Source: JBOFEH01 sp051650265 (GTDB taxonomy: Bacteria; Bacillota; Clostridia; Lachnospirales; Cellulosilyticaceae). From it: a stretch of 17,199 bases of DNA. The notes beneath the pieces were generated by a model. The model was given only the letters and a program-made list of their open reading frames with translations, was not told the DNA's origin and searched no databases. The stretch lies in the NCBI GenBank assembly GCA_051650265.1, contig JBOFIR010000071.1:1-17199 (forward strand). Direction: 5' to 3'. Each line of letters opens with the position of its first letter. The stretch's first letter is position 1. The translations under genes and the position numbers were made by a program. Below, piece after piece: positions 7,698 through 14,945 of the stretch.

Positions 7698-7727
7698 TTG
7701 ACTACTGTCTATTTTTGGATGTATAAT
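7698..7727 (+). promoter_or_regulatory. Promoter of the DeoR-type regulator
   Basis: TTGACT (7698-7703) and a perfect TATAAT (7722-7727) are separated by 18 bases, a good sigma-A promoter. The start point would be near 7734, followed by AGGAGG at 7754-7759 and the ATG at 7769. Confidence 0.75.
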
Positions 7728-7768
7728 AGGTTCACAATCATTCATTTTTGTTCAGGAGGGATCTCTGT

Positions 7769-8515
7769 ATGGATCGTAGCGATAAAATTCTTGACTTACT
7801 CACCACCCATAAGACTATGTCGATCCACCAACTCAAAGAGGCACTCTTTTGTAGTACCTCTTCACTCCGCCGTGATCTGATCACACTAGAGGCGACAGGC
7901 TCAGTGCGGCGCATTCGAGGGGGTGTCACACTCGTTCGTGGGACAAACTTTGATTATTCTTCACACTTTAGAGAAAACTTGCAATCCAAGGAAAAAGCCT
8001 ATATTGCAGATATTGCCTGTGATTTTATCACCAATGGCATGTCACTCTTTTTGGACTCCAGTAGCACTACTATGAAGCTCTGCCCACATTTGGAACGCCT
8101 TTGCAACATCACCGTTGCCACCAACGGGGTACATACCTCGCTACTGCTTAGCAACTATAACCATATCCATACGTTCATTGCCGGTGGCCAAATACTGAGC
8201 CGTTCTGGCACATTACTCGGCGAAGAAGCATCTACTTGGATCTCACAGATGAAGGCGGATATCGCTTTGATTTCCTGTAGAGGGATGGATGCTGATGGAC
8301 TCTATGAAGCAGATATCAGGCACGCACAAATCAAACAAAGTATGATGCGTAGTGCCAAAAAGACTATTCTCCTTATTGACCATTCAAAAGTAGGTACACA
8401 CTTTTTCCATAGACTAGGTGACTTCTCGCAGTTTCATGCCATCGTCACAGATGTGCAGCCACCTGATGACATCAAGTACGCCATTGAATCGAGTGGGTGT
8501 CAATTACTTTATTAA
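7769..8515 (+). CDS. DeoR-family transcriptional regulator of sugar metabolism
   Basis: 248 residues. The N-terminal winged helix (about 1-57) contains KILDLLTTHKTMSIHQLKEA and SSLRRDLITLEATGSVRRIR followed by GGV, the DeoR signature. The C-terminal effector domain has GMSLFLDSSSTTMKL (90-104, the sugar-phosphate binding loop), VATNG (116-120), FIAGGQ (136-141) and QIKQSMMRSAKKTILLIDHS followed by KVG. DeoR regulators are usually repressors relieved by a phosphorylated sugar. The ATG at 7769 is preferred to the open frame from TTG at 7748 because AGGAGG lies 9 bases upstream of it. Divergent from the sugar importer operon, which is the likely target, with a palindromic candidate operator at 7604-7641. 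Convergent with the alpha-galactosidase gene. Confidence 0.92.
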   Translation: MDRSDKILDLLTTHKTMSIHQLKEALFCSTSSLRRDLITLEATGSVRRIRGGVTLVRGTNFDYSSHFRENLQSKEKAYIADIACDFITNGMSLFLDSSSTTMKLCPHLERLCNITVATNGVHTSLLLSNYNHIHTFIAGGQILSRSGTLLGEEASTWISQMKADIALISCRGMDADGLYEADIRHAQIKQSMMRSAKKTILLIDHSKVGTHFFHRLGDFSQFHAIVTDVQPPDDIKYAIESSGCQLLY

Positions 8516-8516
8516 A

Positions 8517-8565
8517 AAAAGGTGTTGCACAACTAACCTGATCGGTTAATTGTGCAACACCTTTT
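8517..8565. terminator. Two-way intrinsic terminator between convergent genes, overlapping a coding end
   Basis: A 16-bp perfect stem (8517-8532 with 8550-8565; arm AAAAGGTGTTGCACAA) is followed by a C/A mismatch and a 5-bp stem (8534-8538 with 8544-8548) around a 5-base loop. Tails are TTTTGTGT on plus and a run of seven T on minus. The alpha-galactosidase stop codon (8548-8546) lies inside the hairpin. Same design and related sequence as the terminator at 3033-3081. Confidence 0.92.
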
Positions 8566-10747
8566 GTGTATCACTTAATTTCCATATAATACTTTCAAAA
8601 TCTCCACCTTTTTGTAGTACTTGAATCCCTAGGTACATCAGTTCAGCTCCCAAGTACCCCTCTTGCTCCCCATTCATGTAATACATTCTCTCTGGATCAA
8701 GCCCTTTTAGTTTGATTCTATGCTTATAGCCGTTCGGTGTTTCAAGCACACTAAACCACCCTACAAAAGCTTCTTTTTGATCAGGTGACACAATCATCCA
8801 TGCAGCTTCATTGCCTGTAAATGGATTGCACAAACGATACATATCTCCATATTGGATCAACTGGCGCATCTCTTTGTAAGTCTTAATTTGTTCTTTTATC
8901 TCTTCTTTTTCTTTTTCTGCGAGTTTTCCAAGATCCAGTTCATAACCAAAGTTACCAGACATGGCCACATCCCCTCTCATTTTCAATGAAGTTGTACGCC
9001 CTACTTGATGATTCGGTACCGCTGATACATGTGCACCCATTGTACTGACTGGGTAAACCATACTTGTTCCATATTGGATCTTGAGGCGCTCTATAGCATC
9101 TGTATCATCACTCGTCCATGTCTGAGGCATATAATAAAGCATCCCTGGATCAAATCGCCCACCACCACCTGAACAACTTTCAAACAAAATATTCGGAAAC
9201 CTAGAAGTGATTGTTTCTAGTACTTTGTAAAGTCCCAATATGTAGCGGTGTGCTACTTCTCTTTGTTGCCGTGCTGGCAGGAGGGCTGAGCCAATTTCAG
9301 TCATATTACGGTTCATATCCCATTTCACATATGTGACATTACAGCACCTAAGTACTTCGGTGACTGTTTCAATCAGATACTGGCATACATCCTCACGTGA
9401 CAAGTCCAAAATCAGCTGCTTTCTTCCTTCCGTACGACTGCGTCCATTCACATGCAAACACCAATCTGGATGTTTTCTATAGAGTTCACTATCAGGTGAT
9501 ACCATTTCGGGTTCAAACCATAGCCCAAATCCCATTCCCATATCATTAATTTGTTTACAAAGCCCCTCCAATCCATTTGGAAGCTTTTCTTTGTTTACGA
9601 ACCAATCTCCCAAGGAAGAGTTATCACCATTTCTTTTGCCAAACCAGCCATCATCAAGCACAAAGAGTTCGATGCCAAGATCTTTTCCTACTCTAGCAAT
9701 ATCAAGTATTTTTTCTTCATTAAAATCAAAATACGTTGCTTCCCAGTTATTCACAAGTACAGGCCTGACTTTATCTTTATATTTCCCTCTACAAAGTCTT
9801 TCACGATAAAGCTTATGATAGATTCTAGACATCCCACCTAGCCCCTTATCTGAGTAAACCATCACGCACTCTGGTGTTTGGAAAGTGTTTCCTGGATCAA
9901 GTACCCATAAAAAATCATGGGTATTGAGCCCCATAGCCACACGTGTATTATTATATTGATCCACTTCAATTTGAGCTAAGAAATTACCACTATAGACAAG
10001 ACTAAAACCATACACATCCCCTTGATGTTCTGTTGCTTCTTTTTCTAACAATGCCATGAAAGGATTATGATTATGGCTACTGGCACCTCTCTTACTATCT
10101 ATATACTGAACCCCGTGTCCTACAGCAGCTCTTTCAACATGACGTTCTCTTGCCCAACTTCCATATAGATGCATCCAATCCCACTGAGCAGTTTCAAAGT
10201 CAACACTGGCACTCATCACTTGTGTTACCTTCAAGTCTTGATGCCCTTCATTGATAAGAAGGACACTTCTTGTGATGGCATCATATGTCTCATAAACACT
10301 ATAAGCAAGAATCACTTTCAGACCAATCATTGAATCTACCAGTGTCACCGCCAAAGTCTGCGCCTCTTCTTCCTCTGCTACATAAGTTGCTGGAAGTCCT
10401 GGCAGGGCTGGCTTACCTTGAATAATCTCATAAGAATGATATCTAAGATCTGTGATGGTTGACCCATCCTCAAGTTGCAGTGTGAGTGCTGGCACACGGT
10501 AATCCGAACGACCATATGTGGGATATTCAACAGGTAAGTCATCCAAAGAGATGCTATCACCCTCTGGCGTTGGTGAGAAAGATGCACGTCCTCTTGGTCT
10601 AAAAAAACGTTCCTTATAGCTTGCTCCGATTTTTTTCCCCCAGTACAGATGCATCAGGTATCCATGCTTATCTACACCCATAATATAACTTGTGTTTTGA
10701 CTTTCAATGTAAAATATTTTTTGTGCTTCATCTATTCTAATCCCCAT
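8546..10747 (-). CDS. GH36 alpha-galactosidase, cytoplasmic
   Basis: 733 residues, the normal size for intracellular bacterial GH36 enzymes that remove terminal alpha-galactose from oligosaccharides. There is an N-terminal beta-sandwich (about 1-320), a TIM barrel, and a C-terminal beta domain. Motifs seen: LDDGWFGKRNGD (365-375 region), YVKWDMNR with Asp477 as nucleophile, ESCSGGGGRFD (523-533), and WTSDDTDA with Asp547 as acid/base. The 70-residue nucleophile-to-acid spacing matches characterised relatives as I recall them. No signal peptide. The ATG at 10747 is chosen over a GTG at 10765 because AAAGGAG lies 7 bases upstream of it and after the GTG. Divergent from an AraC-type regulator, its probable activator. 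Its last five codons (KVLHN) are encoded by one arm of the terminator. Confidence 0.95.
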   Translation of the reverse strand: MGIRIDEAQKIFYIESQNTSYIMGVDKHGYLMHLYWGKKIGASYKERFFRPRGRASFSPTPEGDSISLDDLPVEYPTYGRSDYRVPALTLQLEDGSTITDLRYHSYEIIQGKPALPGLPATYVAEEEEAQTLAVTLVDSMIGLKVILAYSVYETYDAITRSVLLINEGHQDLKVTQVMSASVDFETAQWDWMHLYGSWARERHVERAAVGHGVQYIDSKRGASSHNHNPFMALLEKEATEHQGDVYGFSLVYSGNFLAQIEVDQYNNTRVAMGLNTHDFLWVLDPGNTFQTPECVMVYSDKGLGGMSRIYHKLYRERLCRGKYKDKVRPVLVNNWEATYFDFNEEKILDIARVGKDLGIELFVLDDGWFGKRNGDNSSLGDWFVNKEKLPNGLEGLCKQINDMGMGFGLWFEPEMVSPDSELYRKHPDWCLHVNGRSRTEGRKQLILDLSREDVCQYLIETVTEVLRCCNVTYVKWDMNRNMTEIGSALLPARQQREVAHRYILGLYKVLETITSRFPNILFESCSGGGGRFDPGMLYYMPQTWTSDDTDAIERLKIQYGTSMVYPVSTMGAHVSAVPNHQVGRTTSLKMRGDVAMSGNFGYELDLGKLAEKEKEEIKEQIKTYKEMRQLIQYGDMYRLCNPFTGNEAAWMIVSPDQKEAFVGWFSVLETPNGYKHRIKLKGLDPERMYYMNGEQEGYLGAELMYLGIQVLQKGGDFESIIWKLSDTQKVLHN

Positions 10748-10819
10748 AAATATCTCCTTTTTCACTTAACAATTCTTCATATTTTTCATTAGTTTACCAT
10801 TATTTCAAGTTACAAGCTA

Positions 10820-10828
10820 TGGTATAAT
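10820..10828 (+). promoter_or_regulatory. Extended -10 promoter of the second AraC-type regulator
   Basis: TGG followed by TATAAT (10823-10828) forms an extended -10. No convincing -35 is seen. The gap 10748-10892 must also hold the alpha-galactosidase promoter on the other strand, but I could not assign it with confidence; TTGAAA on the minus strand near 10809 is one option. Confidence 0.55.
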
Positions 10829-10892
10829 AACTCATAAAATATGTATAAATGCTTGATTCAAATAATAAATTTTTATGAAAAGGTAGAGGTTT

Positions 10893-11732
10893 ATGACAGA
10901 TTTCATCACTTCATTATTTACAGATGCGACATTAATTGATTTGAGGTTGTATGAGGCTGGTTGGCAAAAATGCAGGCCCCTTCATGCTTTAGGTTCCTAC
11001 ATTCGATCTCATTACGTCTTTCACTACATTTTATCTGGCAAGGGGACATTCAGCTATTATGATAGTCATGGGGTGCAACACACCCACCAACTTTCACACC
11101 ATCAGGGATTTCTCATAGCACCTGATCAAATCATTAGTTACGCTGCAGATGCAGATTATCCATGGGAATATACTTGGATTGAATTCAATGGACTACGTGC
11201 TAAAGATCTCCTTGCCCAAGCAGGTCTAAGTAGGGATTATCCACTTTTTACGAGTATCAACATAGAAAAAGGCGTGGCTATAAAAGATAAACTTCTCTAT
11301 CTTTCACACCACGCCCATCTTTCATCCACTTGTGCACTTGGGCACCTTTACTTAATCTTAGATGCCTTAGCAGATGCTTCTACTTCTAGCTCTACCCTTA
11401 CTTACATCCAACGAAGCGATCACTATATCTCCCAGGCACTCTCCTACATCCAACAACACTATCAAGAGCCAATAGCCATCACAGATCTTGCTACCTATTG
11501 TAATCTCAATAGAAGTTACTTCGGCAAACTCTTTAAAGAAAAATGCCATGTCAGTCCACAACAATTCTTATTACAGTATCGCATGGAAAAAGCCGCACAA
11601 CTTCTTCTACAGACACCACTTCCTATACATTTGGTGGGACAGGCCGTAGGTTATAGTAATCAGCTTCACTTTTCAAAGGCTTTCAAATCAATCTATCACA
11701 AATCACCCTCACACTACCGTCACACAATTTGA
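10893..11732 (+). CDS. AraC-family transcriptional regulator
   Basis: 279 residues, the usual length for sugar-responsive AraC activators. The N-terminal cupin sensor (about 20-110) shows HYVFHYILSGKGTFSYYD, then GFLIAPDQIISYAAD and PWEYTWIEFNG, as in regulators of alpha-galactoside and other sugar operons. The C-terminal DNA-binding domain (about 175-277) has IAITDLATYCNLNRSYFGKL (first helix-turn-helix) and IHLVGQAVGYSNQLHFSKAF followed by SPSHYR (second). The start has a weak AGGTAGAGG site. It is divergent from the GH36 gene, the likely target. Its stop overlaps the 3' end of the GH123-like gene by 13 bases on the opposite strand, with no terminator in between. Confidence 0.93.
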   Translation: MTDFITSLFTDATLIDLRLYEAGWQKCRPLHALGSYIRSHYVFHYILSGKGTFSYYDSHGVQHTHQLSHHQGFLIAPDQIISYAADADYPWEYTWIEFNGLRAKDLLAQAGLSRDYPLFTSINIEKGVAIKDKLLYLSHHAHLSSTCALGHLYLILDALADASTSSSTLTYIQRSDHYISQALSYIQQHYQEPIAITDLATYCNLNRSYFGKLFKEKCHVSPQQFLLQYRMEKAAQLLLQTPLPIHLVGQAVGYSNQLHFSKAFKSIYHKSPSHYRHTI

Positions 11733-14224
11733 TCGTATACACTGGCTATAATCAGATCCTTATCAATCGCTTTGATCCTATACACATTATCATAAACAGG
11801 ATACTGCCTGCCGTTGATATTTAGTGCTTTACAGTAGTATCCTGGCGCTGGCATTGCTGTGATTGTCACTTCTTTACCTAGTGAGACCACATCGCCCTCT
11901 TGAAGGGTGATGCCTTCACTACTTACCACTAATACACCCAGTTCATTGGCCAGCACATCCACTTTCGCAATAGTACTTGTACCATCTGCTTTGAGTGTAT
12001 GTACCACAAAAGCATCTAGTACCATCTGTGTATGTGCCTCACCGTTTTGTGTGCGTCTATTGGTCATGCGTATACGGTAGTTGCCGTAGGCAAGTCCTGT
12101 CTTCTTGTATGGGAAATAGAAAGGTTTCATATTCGGTGAGAAGCAGTTTACGATCGCCTCATCGATTTGATGAAGCGTACCATCTTCATAGTGTTCATAA
12201 AGCGTCACCAAACATTCACCTTTGCTTGCACTTTGTTCACTCATGATCTCAATGCCTGTACCCTCAAAGTCTAACTCAGCCCAGCCACCGTAGCTTCCAA
12301 TTTCTCCGTCATAATTTTGGTAGTGTACGGATTGACGATAAGATTGTACGTCACTTGTATGGTGATACACTTCCATATCGCTATATCGGATCTGCCTACT
12401 AAGGTTGTCTATATAGTAAGCCCCTAGTGGTGCCTCTGGCGCAGCTACCTCACCACAGCTTGTCACATCTGGTACCACCACATCCGCATTGCCACTTGCC
12501 AAATGAAGCATAGCTTCACGGAGTGCACGGTAGTCCTCTACAGACTGGATATAACTTCCTTGCGGGTGTACCACAGCGCGTTCCAAGATCTGCTGCGTCT
12601 TCACAGCATCTGTTTGGTAAGCAAGTTGGAAGAGCTCCCAATCTTCTACCCCATCTCTTTGCCCCTCATAGCGAATACTACTCAGGAGATCTCTGCGTTC
12701 TACATCTGGATAGACCATGTAGCAATCCCCATCATCTGTATACCCTAGATTCCACACATTAAAGGCCCAGTGAAGATAACCCGTTGCCTTGATCTGTGCT
12801 TCATACCAAAAGAGAAGTGGATAGGTGGTATCCGGTTGGCCTACAAAGCGGTTGAGCCATGGTTTGCCTGGTGAGACACATACATATGCCCAAAATGCTT
12901 GACCTTGCGCGTCGAGTTCTTGATAAAGTGCTTCATTGCCGGGTATAAACTTGAGCTGAGGCACTTGAATATCTAGATAATCTGTATAAGGCTTGTAACA
13001 CGTGGCACCACTCATATCTGCATCAAATATCTTCACCTGTTTGGTCACTTCACCTGCTTCATTTTTGACCACAAGATACTGCCTTGTCAGCTGCGCATAA
13101 TACACCCACAGATCCGTTGCCGTCGGTTCATCATAGAGCTGCTGCACCCAGATATCAAATAGCGTTTCTTTTTCAGTCCCTGCAAACTGAGGGTATTTGC
13201 CTAGCCTGTACCCTTGAATGTGCGCTGCTAAAGCAGGTAAATATTGCTTATACCATGTGTCCTGATCCTTATCTAGCCCTTGTCCCATTGCATATCTTTC
13301 CCATGCAAATACTGCTTTGCCATTGCCATCATCTTTGAGCATCACATCGTTCTCATGATAGCCATAATGAATATTAGCAATTCCTGTCATGCCGTGGCTG
13401 AGCCACACATCCACATACTTATCAAACAAAGTCCAGTCAAAGTGATAGTTCCCCTCTTGGTCTATTGTGGTATCTGCTTCTGCTAGCATCCCCACTGTAT
13501 GAATCAGTACCACATTTTGGCGGTGGGTACTCATACTTTTCGCCCAGTTCGTAATGATTTGATAAAAATCCTCGCTAAAATCTATGCCCTGATCTGTTCT
13601 GATCACATCGTTGACGTGGTAGTAAGTCTTGAAGACATTCCACTGGGTATAATACCCCTGTACAATGTCTGACATCCAATTATAATATGTAAAACCTGCA
13701 TCCTTAAGCTCTGGGACTGTCGCACTAAACACCTCTATGGTCATTGGTACTTCGAGTGTGCCACATGTGGTTTCAACCACTATAGTCCCCGTATAAGTTC
13801 CAGGTTCTGTTCCCTCTGGGATAAATGCTTTAATATAAATGGCTTGATTTTTCCCCTTCAAAATAGCTAGTGTTTTGTCATTTGATAGCGGGTCTGGGAT
13901 CCCATTGTAAGGGTACAGTGGTTTGCCATGTTCTCCCCATAAGCCCACTGTGTCTGCCAGCATGTCATAGCGATAAAGGCCAAAATGGTATGTAAAATTA
14001 ACGCTTTCAATTGCATGAGTCCCATTCATTAATGATGGTACCTCAACATTAGTGACAGTAAAATCCTCATCGTCAGATCGTACCATAATTTGTCCCATTT
14101 CATACTCATTACGTGCTGCCTGCAACTTCATTGCCAAACTTGGTGATTCTGGCATAGACTGCGTATCTGTATATCGCGCCAAACCATCACCTACCCAATA
14201 CCTCAGCGTCGTTCTTTTTATCAT
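11720..14224 (-). CDS. GH123-like (DUF4091) glycoside hydrolase with C-terminal accessory modules
   Basis: 834 residues. Residues about 1-170 form a beta-rich N-terminal domain and 175-575 the TIM-barrel type domain of DUF4091, the GH123 catalytic domain. LYDEPT places Asp365-Glu366 where GH123 beta-N-acetylgalactosaminidases carry their adjacent catalytic pair, and SSIRYEGQRDGVEDWELFQL (515-534) is the conserved C-terminal signature. Residues about 600-750 resemble a beta-sandwich carbohydrate-binding module (AELDFEGTGIEIMS, later YGNYRIRMTNRRT). The last about 75 residues resemble a divergent InlB B-repeat (VTITAMPAPGYYCKALNING). No signal peptide is seen: the ATG at 14224 follows AAGGGG by 8 bases, and a TTG at 14248 adds only charged residues. 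Expected to remove beta-GalNAc; substrate and location are unproven. Separated from the upstream operon by a terminator. Confidence 0.82.
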   Translation of the reverse strand: MIKRTTLRYWVGDGLARYTDTQSMPESPSLAMKLQAARNEYEMGQIMVRSDDEDFTVTNVEVPSLMNGTHAIESVNFTYHFGLYRYDMLADTVGLWGEHGKPLYPYNGIPDPLSNDKTLAILKGKNQAIYIKAFIPEGTEPGTYTGTIVVETTCGTLEVPMTIEVFSATVPELKDAGFTYYNWMSDIVQGYYTQWNVFKTYYHVNDVIRTDQGIDFSEDFYQIITNWAKSMSTHRQNVVLIHTVGMLAEADTTIDQEGNYHFDWTLFDKYVDVWLSHGMTGIANIHYGYHENDVMLKDDGNGKAVFAWERYAMGQGLDKDQDTWYKQYLPALAAHIQGYRLGKYPQFAGTEKETLFDIWVQQLYDEPTATDLWVYYAQLTRQYLVVKNEAGEVTKQVKIFDADMSGATCYKPYTDYLDIQVPQLKFIPGNEALYQELDAQGQAFWAYVCVSPGKPWLNRFVGQPDTTYPLLFWYEAQIKATGYLHWAFNVWNLGYTDDGDCYMVYPDVERRDLLSSIRYEGQRDGVEDWELFQLAYQTDAVKTQQILERAVVHPQGSYIQSVEDYRALREAMLHLASGNADVVVPDVTSCGEVAAPEAPLGAYYIDNLSRQIRYSDMEVYHHTSDVQSYRQSVHYQNYDGEIGSYGGWAELDFEGTGIEIMSEQSASKGECLVTLYEHYEDGTLHQIDEAIVNCFSPNMKPFYFPYKKTGLAYGNYRIRMTNRRTQNGEAHTQMVLDAFVVHTLKADGTSTIAKVDVLANELGVLVVSSEGITLQEGDVVSLGKEVTITAMPAPGYYCKALNINGRQYPVYDNVYRIKAIDKDLIIASVYDQIV

Positions 14225-14283
14225 TGTACATCCCCTTCTTTTTTGCAACTTTTTAGTGTCTCTTCTACTTTAACAAATTTAAT

Positions 14284-14322
14284 AAAACAGCGCCACAATC
14301 ACATAGATTGTGGCGCTATTTT
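14284..14322 (-). terminator. Intrinsic terminator after the cohesin/dockerin operon
   Basis: A 12-bp perfect stem (14289-14300 with 14306-14317, arm AGCGCCACAATC) has a 5-base loop, extended past a C/A mismatch by an A/T pairing (14284-14287 with 14319-14322). On the minus strand the stem is followed by GTTTTATT. It lies 42 bases after the stop of the gene at 14364 and before the GH123-like gene. The plus-strand side is also T-rich, but no plus-strand gene needs it. Confidence 0.85.
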
Positions 14323-14363
14323 GATCTTTTTTCACTTTTTTTGGTTCATTATGTCACTTTGAG

Positions 14364-14930
14364 TCACTTTCGTTCATCATGTTTTTTTACCATCAAGCGC
14401 AAATCCTCATCGTTAATGATGCCATCTTGATTCATGTCAAACCATAGTGCTGCATTCCAAGAGGAATCCTCCTCAATGTGTCCATAGTAATAGGCTGCAA
14501 GGCCCAACTGGCCTACATCGATCATGCGTGCAGTTTTAAAGGCTATGATTGCCTGTTGGAGCTGCTTCGCAATTCGTAGCGCCTCCTCATAGGAATCTAG
14601 GCCAACCCGATCTTCTTTTGCTTGTTGCCACACTGCCTCTAACTTCTCCTTATCCTGAATACGATAGCTCCCTGGTGTTGTGCCCAAAGGCGCTTCATCA
14701 ATCAGTATCTGCGCCTGGGTGATCAGCTGATCCACACGGAGGATTGCCGCACTTGTTCTTTGCACATCCTCAGGATTCACACTCACCTGCCCCCCTGTTG
14801 TTAGGGGAACAAGGCGTTGAGCACCGCCCACATCAAGTGGTATGCGTTCAATCGCCCACACTACCTGATACGGCATCAAAACAGTAAGGAGATACATACC
14901 GATTATCAAAAATGCTAACCTTTTTTTCAT
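14364..14930 (-). CDS. Secreted FIVAR-type helical protein with a half-degenerate dockerin
   Basis: 188 residues. Signal peptide about 1-26 (MKKRLAFLIIGMYLLTVLMP, cleavage near VVWA). Residues about 58-133 form a FIVAR-like three-helix domain (LITQAQILIDEA, then GTTPGSYRI, LEAVWQQAKED and AKQLQQAIIAF). Residues about 136-185 are a dockerin: the second calcium loop is intact (DMNQDGIINDED, 165-176), but in the first the positions that should hold D, N, D and D carry A130, K132, A134 and Q141. A good GAGGAGG site lies 10 bases upstream. It starts 15 bases after the cohesin-SLH gene and is the last gene of the operon. No catalytic domain, so it may be a plug, spacer or adaptor for one of the neighbouring cohesins. 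This is inference. Confidence 0.82.
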   Translation of the reverse strand: MKKRLAFLIIGMYLLTVLMPYQVVWAIERIPLDVGGAQRLVPLTTGGQVSVNPEDVQRTSAAILRVDQLITQAQILIDEAPLGTTPGSYRIQDKEKLEAVWQQAKEDRVGLDSYEEALRIAKQLQQAIIAFKTARMIDVGQLGLAAYYYGHIEEDSSWNAALWFDMNQDGIINDEDLRLMVKKHDERK

Positions 14931-14945
14931 TCGCTAGTGCCTCCT

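Noticed and set aside
9551..9841. 96-codon open frame on the plus strand
   Set aside because: Antisense to the catalytic barrel of the alpha-galactosidase; Lys/Ile/Phe-rich shadow sequence.
14225..14248. TTG start adding eight residues to the GH123-like protein
   Set aside because: The added codons contain the ribosome site AAGGGG that serves the ATG at 14224.
14225..14363. Promoter for the GH123-like gene
   Set aside because: Only weak -35/-10 pairs (such as TTGTTA with TAAAAA at 15 bases) are seen after the terminator, so no promoter is called; leakage through the terminator is also possible.
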